DNA of 64,000 bases from Portulaca oleracea (lineage: Eukaryota > Streptophyta > Magnoliopsida > Caryophyllales > Portulacaceae). The notes under the pieces are model-generated. The model did no database searches. It saw nothing but the letters and a program-made list of their open reading frames with translations, and was not told the DNA's origin. This document shows, in pieces, positions 1-11,530 of the stretch (the first letter of the stretch is position 1; each line of letters begins with the position of its first letter). A program made the position numbers and the translations under genes. The stretch is taken from contig CM055881.1 of assembly GCA_029582165.1 (NCBI GenBank), forward strand, positions 40,396,655-40,460,654. Reading direction: 5' to 3'.

Positions 1-77
1 AATTATTATTGTGCCCAATAATATAATTAAGTAACCTCAAAATCTCAAGGAAAGTGACATCTCCAACCCTATAATAA

Positions 78-316
78 TACTACCTTCATTTTTATTTAAG
101 TGTTACCTAAACAATTGTATCAAAAACTTTGACCGTTAATATTTAAATTTGTTTAATGATTCATCAAACAAAATTGATATTGTTATATTCATAATGAAAA
201 GTACTATTGAAAAGTATAATATTGTATTTTTTATGAAAATATTATGTAAGAAATTTTTTATTCAAAATGAACTTAAAAAACGTGAATGACAGATAAAAAA
301 GAACGGATGGAGTATA
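78..316. mobile_element. MITE-like inverted-repeat element (CTCCNTCCGT family)
   Basis: The left end reads TACTACCTTCATTTTTAT and the right end, read on the other strand, TACTCCATCCGTTC followed by TTTTTTAT, so the ends are imperfect inverted repeats flanked by TA. The interior is AT-rich and non-coding. The same end motif recurs near 1253, 4882, 28665, 29346, 39708 and 59770. The family resembles the abundant small plant MITEs ending in CTCCCTCCGT. The ends have diverged, so the boundaries are approximate. Confidence 0.5.
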
Positions 317-826
317 CAAAATACCAGGAAAAATATGTTTCTCATAATCAAGTATTTGTAATAACCATTTGCTAAGAGTATCTTTTTTTGGAAAAATAAA
401 GTCAAAAACACAAGAAATCAGATTTTTTAGGCCAAATTTTATTTGATTTTATCCAAGAATAAGTCCAATGGATGTTGTGGAAAACTTCAACTCACACTTG
501 AAAAAGACTCAAGAATATTTGACCCTCCAATGAAATCCAATAAAAAATGATAATGTAATAACTAATAAATGTATGATGGCTTATTATATTACATCAATAA
601 AAAGTTACTTTACCTTGAATTATGAGGGAATTGGTCTATCTCATAATAAAAATATTTGTATTGTGTAAACACTTTGACAATATTATAAATCGCATACAGC
701 AGGTACAACCTATAGCATAATTGTGCATAGTCTATATTAATATTTAAATTACATATAAATAAACTCTCGACAATATTTAGAAATCACAACGTTATTTCAC
801 ATAAAAAGCAATATGAGTTTTAGAAC

Positions 827-875
827 AATATATATATATACATACATATATATATATATAAATTTATAATATAAG

Positions 876-907
<32 letters not shown>
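827..907. repeat. AT-dinucleotide microsatellite (interrupted)
   Basis: Runs of TA/AT are broken by short interruptions. It lies in the non-coding spacer upstream of the first gene and no function is visible. Confidence 0.85.
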
Positions 908-1099
908 TAATTCACTACTTAAAAAAAATACTTGTATTACCAATCACTTTTTTTTCCAACCAATTTATAATGACTGGAAAAACCAACCGTTTTAACAACC
1001 ATTTCATATTTTTTAATTTTCCAACTATTTTTCAAATTTTATGTGGAAAAAAAAGGATGGGAAATTCTAACCACTTTTGCTAAAATAATGAAATTTTTT

Positions 1100-1254
1100 T
1101 CTACCTCCCTTTTTCCTATTACTTGAAAATAGTTGGAAAAAAATAATAGTATATCAATTTTGCATGATGAATCATTATACAAATTAAGATATTAACATTC
1201 AAAGTTTTTAACACAATTTTCTAGGTGACAAATAAATGAAAACGGAGGGAGTAC
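1100..1254. mobile_element. Truncated MITE of the CTCCNTCCGT family
   Basis: The right end, AAACGGAGGGAGTA, is a clean terminus of this family, preceded by the family-typical segment around 1165-1230 (a TGATGAATCATTATAC-like string, then ATTAAGATATTAAC). The left half is weak or missing. The same internal segment is seen at 5037-5070 and 28815-28850, which supports common origin. Confidence 0.45.
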
Positions 1255-1623
1255 TTCTTAAATATTTAAAATTATCTATAATTTATTTTTTGTGATTTAA
1301 ATAATATATTTAATAATCATAAACATGTAACATTTTTAAATAATACTCTAACCTTATCAATCATAATTAAAAACACATACTTTAAGTATAATTCTATATT
1401 TTTAAAAATATTTTTTTATTACAATTTACGAGTGACAATAACATCAAACAGATGAAAGCAACATCTTAATTCAGTACATTCATATTTTCATTAAAGAAAA
1501 AAAAAAGATTATATTACTTTAAAAAACAAAAAAAAATATTTGCAACTATAAGAAAAGAAGATGAAAGGGAAACACCCATATTATCACATGAAATGTACCC
1601 ATTTGATATATATATATATTTTT

Positions 1624-1634
1624 ATATAAATAGT
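1624..1634 (+). promoter_or_regulatory. Probable TATA box of the membrane-protein gene
   Basis: TATATAAATAG lies 240 bases upstream of the first in-frame ATG at 1864. Transcription about 30 bases downstream would give a leader of roughly 200 bases. Such a leader could include a short upstream ORF (ATG at 1649, stop at 1724-1726, 25 codons) if it starts early enough. This rests on the motif only, in an AT-rich context. Confidence 0.4.
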
Positions 1635-1863
1635 GGAAGCATCAAACCATGCCCTTATTTCTTCCCCACATTGCTTCTCTCCCTAAAAGCAATACAAATA
1701 CAAGGAGGAAAACCCCATCACTTTAGGCAAATACCCACATCAACAAGCTTCCATATATTTTCCCTAATCTTTTTGTTTCATTTTCACATCATCAATCAAA
1801 CCCAACTTTCTTTCTTTTTTCATCAATCACCTCCTATAAAGAAAACCCCCACCCTTGATTATC

Positions 1864-2901
1864 ATGATCATCTCATCAATGGAGAAAGAAGAGATTTCAT
1901 CAATGGCACCCTCAAAAGTAGGAAAGATGATAAGAATATCAGTCTATAGATTTCTGAAGGAGTATCAATACTTCACCTCCATTGCTGCCATTTTAGCCCT
2001 ACCTTTCTCCCTCTCTTTGCTTCTCTCTCAATCTCTCTTTCTTCTTCCTCCCACCATTTTGGTTTCAAGCTTTCAAAGCTCCTTTCATGGTGGAGGGTTC
2101 TTCTCCATTGTTGGGCTTAAGCTCACTCAAAGCTTTTCGTCCGCCATTGTCACCCTCCCCTTTGCCCTCTCCTTCCTCCTCTTCGCCAAGGCGGCCGTCA
2201 TCCATCATTTCAAGGGATCAATAACTCCGAAATTTAGTCAAAATCAAGGTCCTGGGGAAAAACCCTTGTGGAGGGTCTACAGGTCCCTCCTGTCCACCCA
2301 CCTCTCGAACTCGTTCTTGATCTTTTCAATCAGTGCCATGTTTCTGGCATTCTCGTTCCTAGTCGAGGTGGGGACCACCACCCCCATGTACATACTCGCA
2401 GTATCAGCCATAGGGGCGGTGGTCTACTCCGTCGCGCTGGCCAATGCCACGGTGGTGTCCACCTTGGCACTGGCCCACGCGGGGCTGGAGGGGACAGGAG
2501 GGCTCAGGGCCATCCTTTCTGCTTACAAAATCATAAAAAACAACAAGAACAACACCTGGACGGCCTTGGCCCTTGCGGTCCCCACCAACCTAGGGTTATT
2601 CGCGGTTGAGGCCCTATTTCGTTTCAGGATCATATCGTTTCCTCAAGAAAATCATGGTTATTATGGCGACGAGAATTCTAGTAAGGAATTATGGCTCCTA
2701 GCGCTCGAGGCGGTCCTCATAGCGTACCTCTACTCAATCATCATAGTTCTCGACGTGATCATCAGTTGCTTCTTCTACCTGAGTTGTCGCGATGATAAAT
2801 TCGACGGTGATTATTCAGCTGTCCAGGAAGATGATGATGATAACGAAGATTACTATTATAATTTAGACAAGTTGAAAGGCTTGGAGGAATACTCTGTATG
2901 A
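1864..2901 (+). CDS. Plant multi-pass membrane protein, function unknown
   Basis: A single uninterrupted exon encodes 345 residues from the first ATG (1864). A second in-frame ATG at 1879 gives an equally plausible 340-residue protein starting MEKEE. About six hydrophobic segments are visible near residues 38-62, 85-110, 145-166, 172-203, 228-252 and 270-298. They are separated by short charged loops, with no obvious cleaved signal peptide. The last 35 residues form a strongly acidic tail with runs of Asp/Glu and Tyr. The arrangement (amphipathic N-terminus, paired helices, small-residue-rich central helices) recalls the plant-specific uncharacterised transmembrane families that include Arabidopsis At2g18690-like and At4g19950-like proteins. 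I recognise the type rather than a named gene. Codon use is normal and GC content is clearly above the flanks. No enzyme motif is visible, so no function is proposed. Confidence 0.85.
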   Translation: MIISSMEKEEISSMAPSKVGKMIRISVYRFLKEYQYFTSIAAILALPFSLSLLLSQSLFLLPPTILVSSFQSSFHGGGFFSIVGLKLTQSFSSAIVTLPFALSFLLFAKAAVIHHFKGSITPKFSQNQGPGEKPLWRVYRSLLSTHLSNSFLIFSISAMFLAFSFLVEVGTTTPMYILAVSAIGAVVYSVALANATVVSTLALAHAGLEGTGGLRAILSAYKIIKNNKNNTWTALALAVPTNLGLFAVEALFRFRIISFPQENHGYYGDENSSKELWLLALEAVLIAYLYSIIIVLDVIISCFFYLSCRDDKFDGDYSAVQEDDDDNEDYYYNLDKLKGLEEYSV

Positions 2902-4463
2902 GTTGGTTTAGTAAGGAAGATTAATTAGTCAAAGTAAGTGGTTAATTAGCAAATTAAAATGATATACCCCCCCAACCCTCTTTCATGTTATCTTCAAATT
3001 GAATGCAAGAATTTGTACAGAAATTACAGAAAGAATTGCACTTTAAGAGTAATTAATATGGTCAATATGAGTGATTCATTCAAAAATCTTGAACTTTTTT
3101 TATTAATTTTCCATATTTTTTTGGGAGTATTATTTGAATGGTTCTACAACTGAAGTTAGGCTAAAATAGTTGAGTAGTTAACTATTTAGAAATTGTTTGT
3201 CGAGATTGAAACAGAGGATTGGTTGTTGAACACTAATTATCATATGTTATTGGGATTTGATCAGAGTTTGGGTGGTATGCATGATGGTTTTGAGTTTTGA
3301 CTTTGCTTAAAGTGCAAGTTTGACAAGGTACATGGTCTTTCTGTTTGTTTTTGTTTGATTTGTTTGATAGCCCAAAAGTTCTTGTTCAACTAATAAATTC
3401 ATTCAGGTAACTCACCCAAAAGGGGTGAAATACATAATACAAGGTTAATTATCCTCCATCATTAATCATCATCTATTGTTTGTAACTTTGTATAACATAT
3501 CATATCAAGTTCTCCATTTGTAGGAAAAAAAAAAAACACATTTACGATCAAGCTGATATAACAAAGACACATTTTCATATTTTCCTTGAGCTAGTAAAAA
3601 TTTCCAGTGTAAAGCTCCACAACCACATCCACATCACTTTTTAAATAAGTCTAATTCGATTGTGGATAATAAGAATAATTAAGATTAAAGTTCAGTATAA
3701 TAATAATAATCTTGGAAGTTAAAGGATTATTTAACTCATTCTCTTCAATTTTTGTGATTTAAATTAGTGTCAATAAACACTTTGATTTGGGTTAAATTTG
3801 AGATAAATGAGTTTTCGATACCTATATTTTTGCCTTAGAAACTCGAACAAAGAATGATAGAAATATAAAGAAAATTGTATTATAATTCCAAATGCGAGAC
3901 AAAATTTACGAACTTACGTAATCTTAATATGTCCAAGATAAATTTGCATCACTTACGTATAATAATAAGTTTTAGAGGCTATAGACCTATGGCCTTTGTT
4001 TGAAAGTGGGTATACTAGGAAACCTATATTTTGACTCTTTATCATAAATTCATTATATGAATAAACAGAAGGGCATCATGTTACTTTTCTTCCCAAAATT
4101 TTGGACAAAAATAGTAGCAAAAAGACTTGCTCTTTGCAATTTCATATTACATATTGTATTTTCATATCCTAAATAAGCAAGGAATCAGGGAGGTTGAGCA
4201 CTCTCAGGTTCAGTGAATAAATCCATAGATAGGGAAAGTAGGTTATAGGCAAAATAAGCACCTTGCTTACTATATCAAAAAAAAAAAAAATGATCAATAA
4301 GAAAAATTTAGCATGCATGTTCAAATTTCAAGCAAATTATGCTAAAAGTTAGTTGAGATACTTTAAAAGATTTTTCTTTTGTCATTTTGCCATTAAAAAT
4401 TTGATCGAGTATGGCTGAAGTTTATCTTCACAAACTTTTAATAACAATGTAGAGATAAGGTAA

Positions 4464-4466
<3 letters not shown>

Positions 4467-4518
<52 letters not shown>

Positions 4519-4535
4519 TATATATATATATATAT
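4467..4535. repeat. AT-dinucleotide microsatellite
   Basis: About 70 bases of almost pure TA/AT directly precede the first Helitron-like 5' terminus at 4537. This fits the preference of such elements for AT-rich targets. Confidence 0.85.
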
Positions 4536-4536
4536 T

Positions 4537-4640
4537 TCTAGGTACAAAGGGTGAGGATCGTAATATGTGTGTTCTAATGAGGGCATTTTTGGAAAGCTCT
4601 AATTAAGTATTTTTGCTTTTTTCAAAATTACATGTGATTA
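4537..4640 (+). mobile_element. Helitron-like 5' terminus, copy 1
   Basis: The sequence starts TCTAGGTACAAAGGGTGAGG right after an AT microsatellite and continues with a conserved block (GTAATATGTGTGTTCTAATG, then AGGGCATTTTTGGAAA). The block recurs at 6392, 7328 and 8638. A conserved 5' TC next to AT-rich sequence is the hallmark of Helitron 5' ends. The matching 3' end for this copy is not certain. Confidence 0.45.
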
Positions 4641-4881
4641 ATGAATAATGAATGGTTTAAGTTATTACTAACAATAAATAAAATAAAATAACTAATTACA
4701 AGAATATAATATATATAAATAAGATGTCCATTTAAATTCTATCATTTCAATGAAAGATAATTGTTAATCAACTGAACATATATTAAAACCTTTTTTAACA
4801 TAAAAATTATTATTCAAACACGAATAGTTTACTTGGTGTGTCTAAAATATTATTGTCACTTCTATTCATCGTCATCGTTGT

Positions 4882-5130
4882 TACTCCCTTCGTTTTTTAT
4901 ACTAATTTTCAATCTTTTTGAGATTCATCTTTAATCAATAAAATTTCACGTGATATTTTATAAAAAATATATTATTATACTTTCTAATAATAAAATTTTA
5001 TTATGTATCTAATGATATTGATTAATGTTTAATACGATGAATCATGATACAAATTAAAATATTAACATTCGAAATGTTTAAAATGAAAATTAAACTTAGA
5101 CAACGGTTATAAAAACAAAGGAAGTTTTAT
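4882..5130. mobile_element. MITE of the CTCCNTCCGT family
   Basis: The left end is TTACTCCCTTCGTTTTTTAT and the right end ends AAAACAAAGGAAG, its degraded complement. The interior contains the family block seen at 1165-1230 and 28815-28850 (ATACAAATTAAAATATTAAC). It is AT-rich and non-coding, about 250 bp. Confidence 0.55.
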
Positions 5131-6391
5131 TATTGTTATGTATTATTATTATTATTACTATTATTATAACTGTTACTTTTAAAAATAAAAGAAATATATA
5201 TATTATTATTATTCCACTGTAATAGATACTAACTCACATTAATTTGATAATGTTTAGTAATTCAGTATGAATTTTATTATTCCATAATAATTTTGCATAA
5301 AATTGAATGTATAATGCCACTTTTATATGCCTTTTCTTTCTCAAAAGAAAAATAGGATCGATGCTCTTCTAATGTGATGTATTGGCATTTTTAATAAATA
5401 AATAATTAATTGACAATTAACTTTTTGTAACATCTTATCATTTATACTGATTAATTTTAAGGACAATTAATATCATTCATCATCATTTTTTTTCTTTGAA
5501 CCCTTTTATTTTGTTGAAAATCGAATTAATGGTACATTAAAAATAAGAAGGAGGAGTTACTCAAATTCATCATCATGAATAACAACCTTATCATTATAAA
5601 AGGAACAACAACCCCTCCCCTTCCCCTTCTCCTTCTCCTTCACCTTATACTCATTTTATAATTTTTCATTATGTTCTATAGATGATTTCTTACTTTTAGT
5701 TTCCTTTTTATTTGCTTATATATATGTTGTTTCTGAATGGTTGCTTAATTCATTTTTTGTTTTATATTGTTTTCCATTTAATTGTACGGTCATTTAGGTG
5801 TTGGCCAAATTATTGTTAGTTTTATTTATTCTATCATTTTTATTTTTACTATATCTTCTTTTAAATTTAATCTTTATTGTTTATGTGTAGGTCATACTCT
5901 AATAATATGAATGATCGATGGATGGACAAATTGCCCATAGATCTAAATAAGAAGGAAGCGTTTAGAAATTAGTTGTATCAATGAAGGAAAAAATCAGGTA
6001 CATAATAATCTATTGTCTTTTTACAAATTTATATTGACTTATTTGAATATTTTAGAATATATTATGTAAGGAATATTTCTAGAAGATATTTTTTGGGCCA
6101 CTTTTTATAAGAAATTTTAGTAGTAGATCAATAATTTTTATGTGTATGTAATTAATTATGTACTGGCTAAGAGTATATTTTCAATAAGTGATTTTTATGT
6201 CTAAATGATGTAACATATTTGAGTATGCGTAGAAAAAACTTATGTCCAAATATTTAAAAATAAGTTACATAAAAAATCAACATTTACCATAAATATGTAA
6301 TAGTACATGATAGATACAAATCAATCACATTATAGCTTCGATCAAAGTCAATACAAATCATATATCATATATCATATATATCATATATATT

Positions 6392-6500
6392 TCTGGGTAC
6401 AAAGGGTGAGGTTGTAATATGTATATTTTAGAAAGGGTATTATTGGAAAACTAAAATTGAACATATTTACTTTTCTCAATAAAAATAATGAATTAATAAA
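6392..6500 (+). mobile_element. Helitron-like 5' terminus, copy 2
   Basis: It starts TCTGGGTACAAAGGGTGAGG after an ATATC-rich tract, followed by a GTAATATGTATATTTTAGAA-type block and GGGTATTATTGGAAAACTA. This closely parallels the copy at 4537. Confidence 0.45.
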
Positions 6501-7327
6501 GAGAATTAATATACTCATTCACTAGACTTTTGATGTTCTTTTAATTTAATGTATTTATAACTCTTATTTATCTTTCCCAAATAATTCCAAGAGAATAATT
6601 TTACTTTTTTGGTCCATTTTTTAAATTAAAATTGGTATGTTTTTAGTTTGTTGGTTTGTGGAGAAAAAAAATACGTGCTTTAGTTTTTGTTGTGAGGAGA
6701 AAACCTCTTTATACGTTTATAGGCCCATGCTTAGCACCTTTATTTTCGTCAGAGTTAGCATTTAGTTCAAAATTAACTAGATCAAATGAGTAAATAGTTA
6801 ACTAGGCCAAATTAAATAATGAAATAATAATTTTGTCTTAAATATTTGTAATTAAGTCGTCACTATATGGTTCCATAAAAGAGTCATCATTATATAGTCT
6901 TTTAATTGTTGCTTTGTAACCGAATGCTTATTTATTGTTAAATATTTATAGTGCTTTCATAATTTATTTTAATAATATTATAAAATCTCAATTATAAAAG
7001 CAACAACAATGACATTTTATTGTAACATTGTTTACATTGAGTTTAGTTCGTTTCTTTTATTGTAATTTGTAACATTTCGAAATTCTGTATATCTATTTAG
7101 ATATTGTCTATTCTAATTCTTTATAATTTGATTGATTTCTTTGGTTGCATTACATGACCACCGCATATTTTCTTTTTGAAAGAATTAAAATAAAATCGGT
7201 ATTTATCCTATACACGTGGTAAGAACTTTTTGACACATTTCAATCCAAGTTAATCTATATTTACATCGTTTTTACATTTTTATTAGTAAATATATAAGTT
7301 AAAATGTTGAATTAGATTTAATTTATG

Positions 7328-7400
7328 TCTACAAAGGGTGGTGGTCGGAATTTGTGTGATTTTATGAGGGTATTTTGGGTATTTTAGGTTTATCCAAATA
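7328..7400 (+). mobile_element. Helitron-like 5' terminus, copy 3 (diverged)
   Basis: TCTACAAAGGGTGGTGGTCG is followed by AATTTGTGTGATTTTATGAG and GGTATTTTGGG, colinear with copies 1 and 2 but shorter and more diverged. Confidence 0.35.
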
Positions 7401-8607
7401 ATTTTTTATTTTTTTAAAAGGCCACCTAAAAATTAATACGACAAGTTTCTATTTAATTATAAATTTTCTTTTTAATTGGTGATTATTATAATGAATGGAT
7501 TATTATTATAGTAAATGATACTCATAAGTCATAGCTATTCGGTTACATGCATGCATTTGCATTCAAATTAGTATTTGTTACAAGGTGCATTTAGTTGGAC
7601 GTTTCATTTTACTAATGATAAATAGTAATTTTTTTAATCAAAATAATAATATATATATTAATGAATGTTTCCACTAAGTTACAAGATTATATATACTTTC
7701 ACTTAAAAGATTATATTATTCCTCATGCATATGTATCTTCTATTTTATTTTCCTCTAAACACTGCATTTGTCTTTTGGGATTTTAGTGGCTTTCAACACA
7801 CCAAAACTAAATCCATTATCTTGATATTTTGATTTGGTTATCACAAAAACAAGCAAGTCATCCTATTTTTTTAATGTAGCATGAGATCAAAAACCTCCAT
7901 CAAATTCAGATTGTATGTCTTTGCTAATCTGTATGATTGTTGCATCTATTAGTGCAAAACAAAGAGTATGATATTGGAGCAAGACGTAGTTTGTACTGAG
8001 TAAGTTTACTTTGTATTTTATTTGTTTTATATTTTATTGTGATTTCTTTTTATCTTATAAATAATTAGTAGCATTTTCTTAAAAAATTGGAGCACTGACA
8101 TTAATATTTTTATAAGGAATTGTTAAGTAATTAGTTCATTAACTACTTTTTTTTTCCTTATTTTGAATTGATAAAGGTCTACCGTATTGTCATATATGAT
8201 AAAACTAATCTGATATTAAATTTTAATATTATTCTTAGCCTTTTATCACTATAATAGAAGTGTATACTAGCTTTTAAGTTTGCTTTCTAAAGTAACATTG
8301 ACAAATTTATTTTATCCTACAATTAAATTGTTCTAATCCAATATTTTGAAGTAAATTTAGTTTAGTATAACAATTATTTTATCGGATTAGGATTTATTAA
8401 TGAGAAATTTTGCGAATTTCTTAATAATTTACAAAGAAAGAAAATTGGAAAGGGGCTGGGGCCAAAGAAAACAGGGTGTGGTAAAATGTCTATTACCTTA
8501 GTGTTGTAAACTTTTAGAACATATATTACATTTTAAAATATTATATGATAAGACAAAATGTATAAACTTTTGCCTAATAAGATTGACTACTTTGTTTTAG
8601 GGTACAA

Positions 8608-8610
<3 letters not shown>

Positions 8611-8638
<28 letters not shown>

Positions 8639-8730
8639 GGATGAGGATTGAAATTTATGTATGTTGTATTGAGAGGACATTTTTAGAATGGTACAATTAA
8701 TCATACTTATTTTTTAAAATGAAAATTACT
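8611..8730 (+). mobile_element. AT microsatellite plus Helitron-like block, copy 4
   Basis: A (TA)n tract (8611-8637) is followed by GGATGAGGATTGAAATTTATG and GAGAGGACATTTTTAGAATG, colinear with copies 1-3. The terminal TC has been lost or lies before the AT tract, where GGGTACAAAATAA is still visible at about 8601. Confidence 0.35.
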
Positions 8731-9035
8731 CATACATATTAATTTACGATGAGTTACTATTGTATATAAATGAAAGCATATTATTTAAATTGAAATATGT
8801 ACAACAGTATAATAGATATTAGAATTCATAAAAAAATATATATAAGATTCCCTTTATCACCAAAGGATATAATAGATATCAAAGTGAATTAATAATGAGA
8901 ATAAATAAATATCAAAAATATATTACAAAAACACAAATAAAAATAAATTTTTCATTTGTTATTGTGGTAAATAATTTTTTTAGATTAGATGAGTTGGAAA
9001 GTTGCTATTGGCTAATTTGAATTTCTTCTTTTACA

Positions 9036-9075
<40 letters not shown>

Positions 9076-9094
9076 ATTATTATTATTATTATAA
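9036..9094. repeat. TTA-trinucleotide microsatellite
   Basis: About 19 TTA/ATT units with two interruptions. A second tract lies at 9652-9696. Confidence 0.9.
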
Positions 9095-9651
9095 TACAAA
9101 AAGGTAGAAGGTATCCATTTTATCGTGGGTTGATGCTAACATAATACTATGAATTTGAAAGTTAAGTTAAGACAAATAAAATGCTACTGTAATAGTTATG
9201 GTGATTATTAAATCAATACTAATGACCATAATAATTATACTTAACTATTTGTTTTCACCCACTAACAAAACCGTTATTTTTTGGTCAAAGCATTTTTAAT
9301 TTTATTAATAAATTTTTGTTTTTATAATAATTTTTTTATCATCCACTTAAGATTGGCTAGATTGATATAAATTGATAAGGTGTTTTAAGTTTTGAAAGTT
9401 GAAACACACCTCTTCTCACTATCTATTTTGTAATTTATAATAAGATAGATTAGATATACTAATTTTGATATTGATTTGTCTCTTTATCTTGAGAAAGCAA
9501 GTCTCACTACTTTCTATCATACAAATGAGCAAAAATCTTGATCAAACCTTGAATTTACATGCAATTGGTGTTGTAGTGTTTGGGCATTGCATTTCATGAG
9601 AAGAATATAATTTAAGCTAAGGTAACGTTTAATAACTATGTTTACATTTAC

Positions 9652-9696
<45 letters not shown>
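9652..9696. repeat. TTA-trinucleotide microsatellite
   Basis: About 15 units of ATT/TTA in non-coding DNA. The minus-strand frame through it reads as poly-isoleucine and is not a gene. Confidence 0.9.
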
Positions 9697-10472
9697 CACC
9701 ATTTTATTAATGTTTTACATGATGTCTTTGTATCCTACAACTAACAATATGTATTTTGGCTTTTATAATGTTTTTTAAAAATAATGGGTGAGTAATTTAT
9801 TCGATGTCTACATATAGTTATATTATGTTATTGTTTTAGTTTGAACAAAGAGGAAATTATGAGCCAAAGTTGTATAATTAATATAATTATATTATACATT
9901 GTTATATAATTATATTTATTATGAACAAGGATACATTGTTATATTATGTTATTGCATTTAGAATATTATTTATATTTTATTAATGTGCTTAAGTTGTATA
10001 TCTTGAGTTTGTCTTCGAAAAATGTCCCTGTCTAAGCCACTAACTTATTTTAATCAAAATGTGTGAAAAATTTAAAATTTATAAAGAAATAATATGGGAT
10101 AAAGGGAATTTGAGAAAGCAAAAGGGGATGACATACTATATATTGCTTAATTATAACTATATCACATAATCAGTTTTGTAAAATATTAAGAATAAAGTAT
10201 TACGAAACATTTATCTAGAAGAAAAATAAAGTATAATTCCAATTTAATTATAACTTAGCGAGATATACAAAGGTTTCCATTTTTCAAAAAAAAATGTATA
10301 AATGTAATTTTATTTTTTTCCCATCATTGCTTTCTTTTTAATATTTATTTTAGGTGCTATTGCTCATATTTTTAATGATTATTAGTTATATAGTTATTCG
10401 TTCCAATATTCCCACTCCTATTATTTAAAATATAGTTAAAATAATATTTTCAATATATGTGTGATTTATCTT

Positions 10473-10504
10473 TGTCCCGTGCAACGCACGGGTACAAGGA
10501 CTAG
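10473..10504 (+). mobile_element. Helitron-like 3' terminus (hairpin plus CTAG)
   Basis: CCCGTGC-AAC-GCACGGG forms a 7-bp GC-rich hairpin with a 3-base loop. It is followed after 8 bases by CTAG and then T. This is the known architecture of plant Helitron 3' ends: a short hairpin about 10 bases before CTRR, with insertion next to T. The GC-rich hairpin stands out sharply in AT-rich surroundings. Confidence 0.7.
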
Positions 10505-10721
10505 TATCATTGAAAAAGTCAGTCAATAATAATGCTTATGTTGATTTATTCTAGCTCGGATAAAAATAGGTTGCTTTTAGTGAAAATCTTTTTTGTGTTA
10601 TGTTTTGACTTGAGCATAGATAGCTTGTTTATGAGAAAGAGAAGATAAGAAATTCTCGACTTTATTATTATTATTTTTCACTTTAAAGTAATTTACCAGC
10701 TTAAAAATTTTAACTACATCT

Positions 10722-10856
10722 AGGCATCGTTCTTTTGTACGTTGCGTTTACATTGCGTTACGTTTAATTGCGTTGGAAATGGTTAAAAAGTGATAATAAT
10801 TTGCGTTATGTTGCGTTGCGTTTGGGTGCGTTAACGCATAAAAGAACGATGCCCTA
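10722..10856. mobile_element. Fold-back MITE of a GTTCTTTT-ended family
   Basis: The left end AGGCATCGTTCTTTTGTACG matches the complement of the right end, AGGGCATCGTTCTTTTATGCG. CTAG flanks both sides. The interior is rich in GCGTTGCGTT repeats. A close relative lies at 37456-37624. Length and end type suggest a non-autonomous hAT-like element, but class is inferred from the ends only. Confidence 0.6.
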
Positions 10857-11220
10857 GTTGGTTTGAATGAAATAAAAACAGTTCAATACAAAATGTCAGT
10901 TCAATTGATGGGTGAACAATGAGAATATGAAAATAGAAGAAATGATTCTAATTATAATTATAGTTATGGGCAATTATTTAGAACTTTTATAGAACAATAA
11001 AAGATATGAATTATCAATATTATAAGGAGGTAATATCAAAATTAATGATTTTGTAAAATGAAATAACCCACAACTCATGCCAAAATTCTAAATATTCTTT
11101 TATAAAGTATAATATTCTACAAATTATGTATATATTTAGAGTTGTCCAATCATCTAAAATTTTTTAGACAATAATAAATACAATTTTAAAGGACATAACA
11201 CAATATTTAATTTAACAATA

Positions 11221-11530
11221 ATAAAGCCCTGTTCTTTCATGTGTAACTTACGGTGCGGTACCGCACCACACCGCGCTACTTAATATTCTACCACACGCCA
11301 CCGGGACCACCACACTTTTTTTTCATAAACTTTTTACATTCCCACACATTACCTCACAAAACTACATGTTCAATCAATAAATCATACATGGAAAAAAATG
11401 TATACTCAAGCATTATCCTTGCTAGTTGCTACTAACGATGTTCTAAGAAAAAATCATTAAGCAAAGTCGTTTGATTACTTAGATATGCAATTAGCTGGTT
11501 GCTTGTTCCACCAAGGAAGTTCCTGGCTTT
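11221..11530. other. PPR gene upstream region with a 16-bp palindrome
   Basis: It starts with a GCCCTGTTCTTTCATG segment resembling the GTTCTTTT MITE end and contains the perfect palindrome GGTGCGGTACCGCACC (11252-11267). No clear TATA box was assigned. The 60-codon frame in this stretch shows no coding character. Confidence 0.4.

Larger units (their letters stand above)
2902..11220. other. Gene-free AT-rich spacer with transposon remnants
   Basis: About 8.3 kb without an open frame that looks coding. It contains AT and TTA microsatellites, a MITE at 4882-5130, four copies of a Helitron-like 5' end (4537, 6392, 7328, 8638), one clear Helitron-like 3' end (10504) and a GTTCTTTT-type fold-back element at 10722-10854. 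No retrotransposon polymerase or transposase frame is visible, so all elements appear non-autonomous. Confidence 0.7.

Noticed and set aside
9517..9702. 61-codon frame starting with poly-isoleucine
   Set aside because: It is a translated TTA microsatellite.
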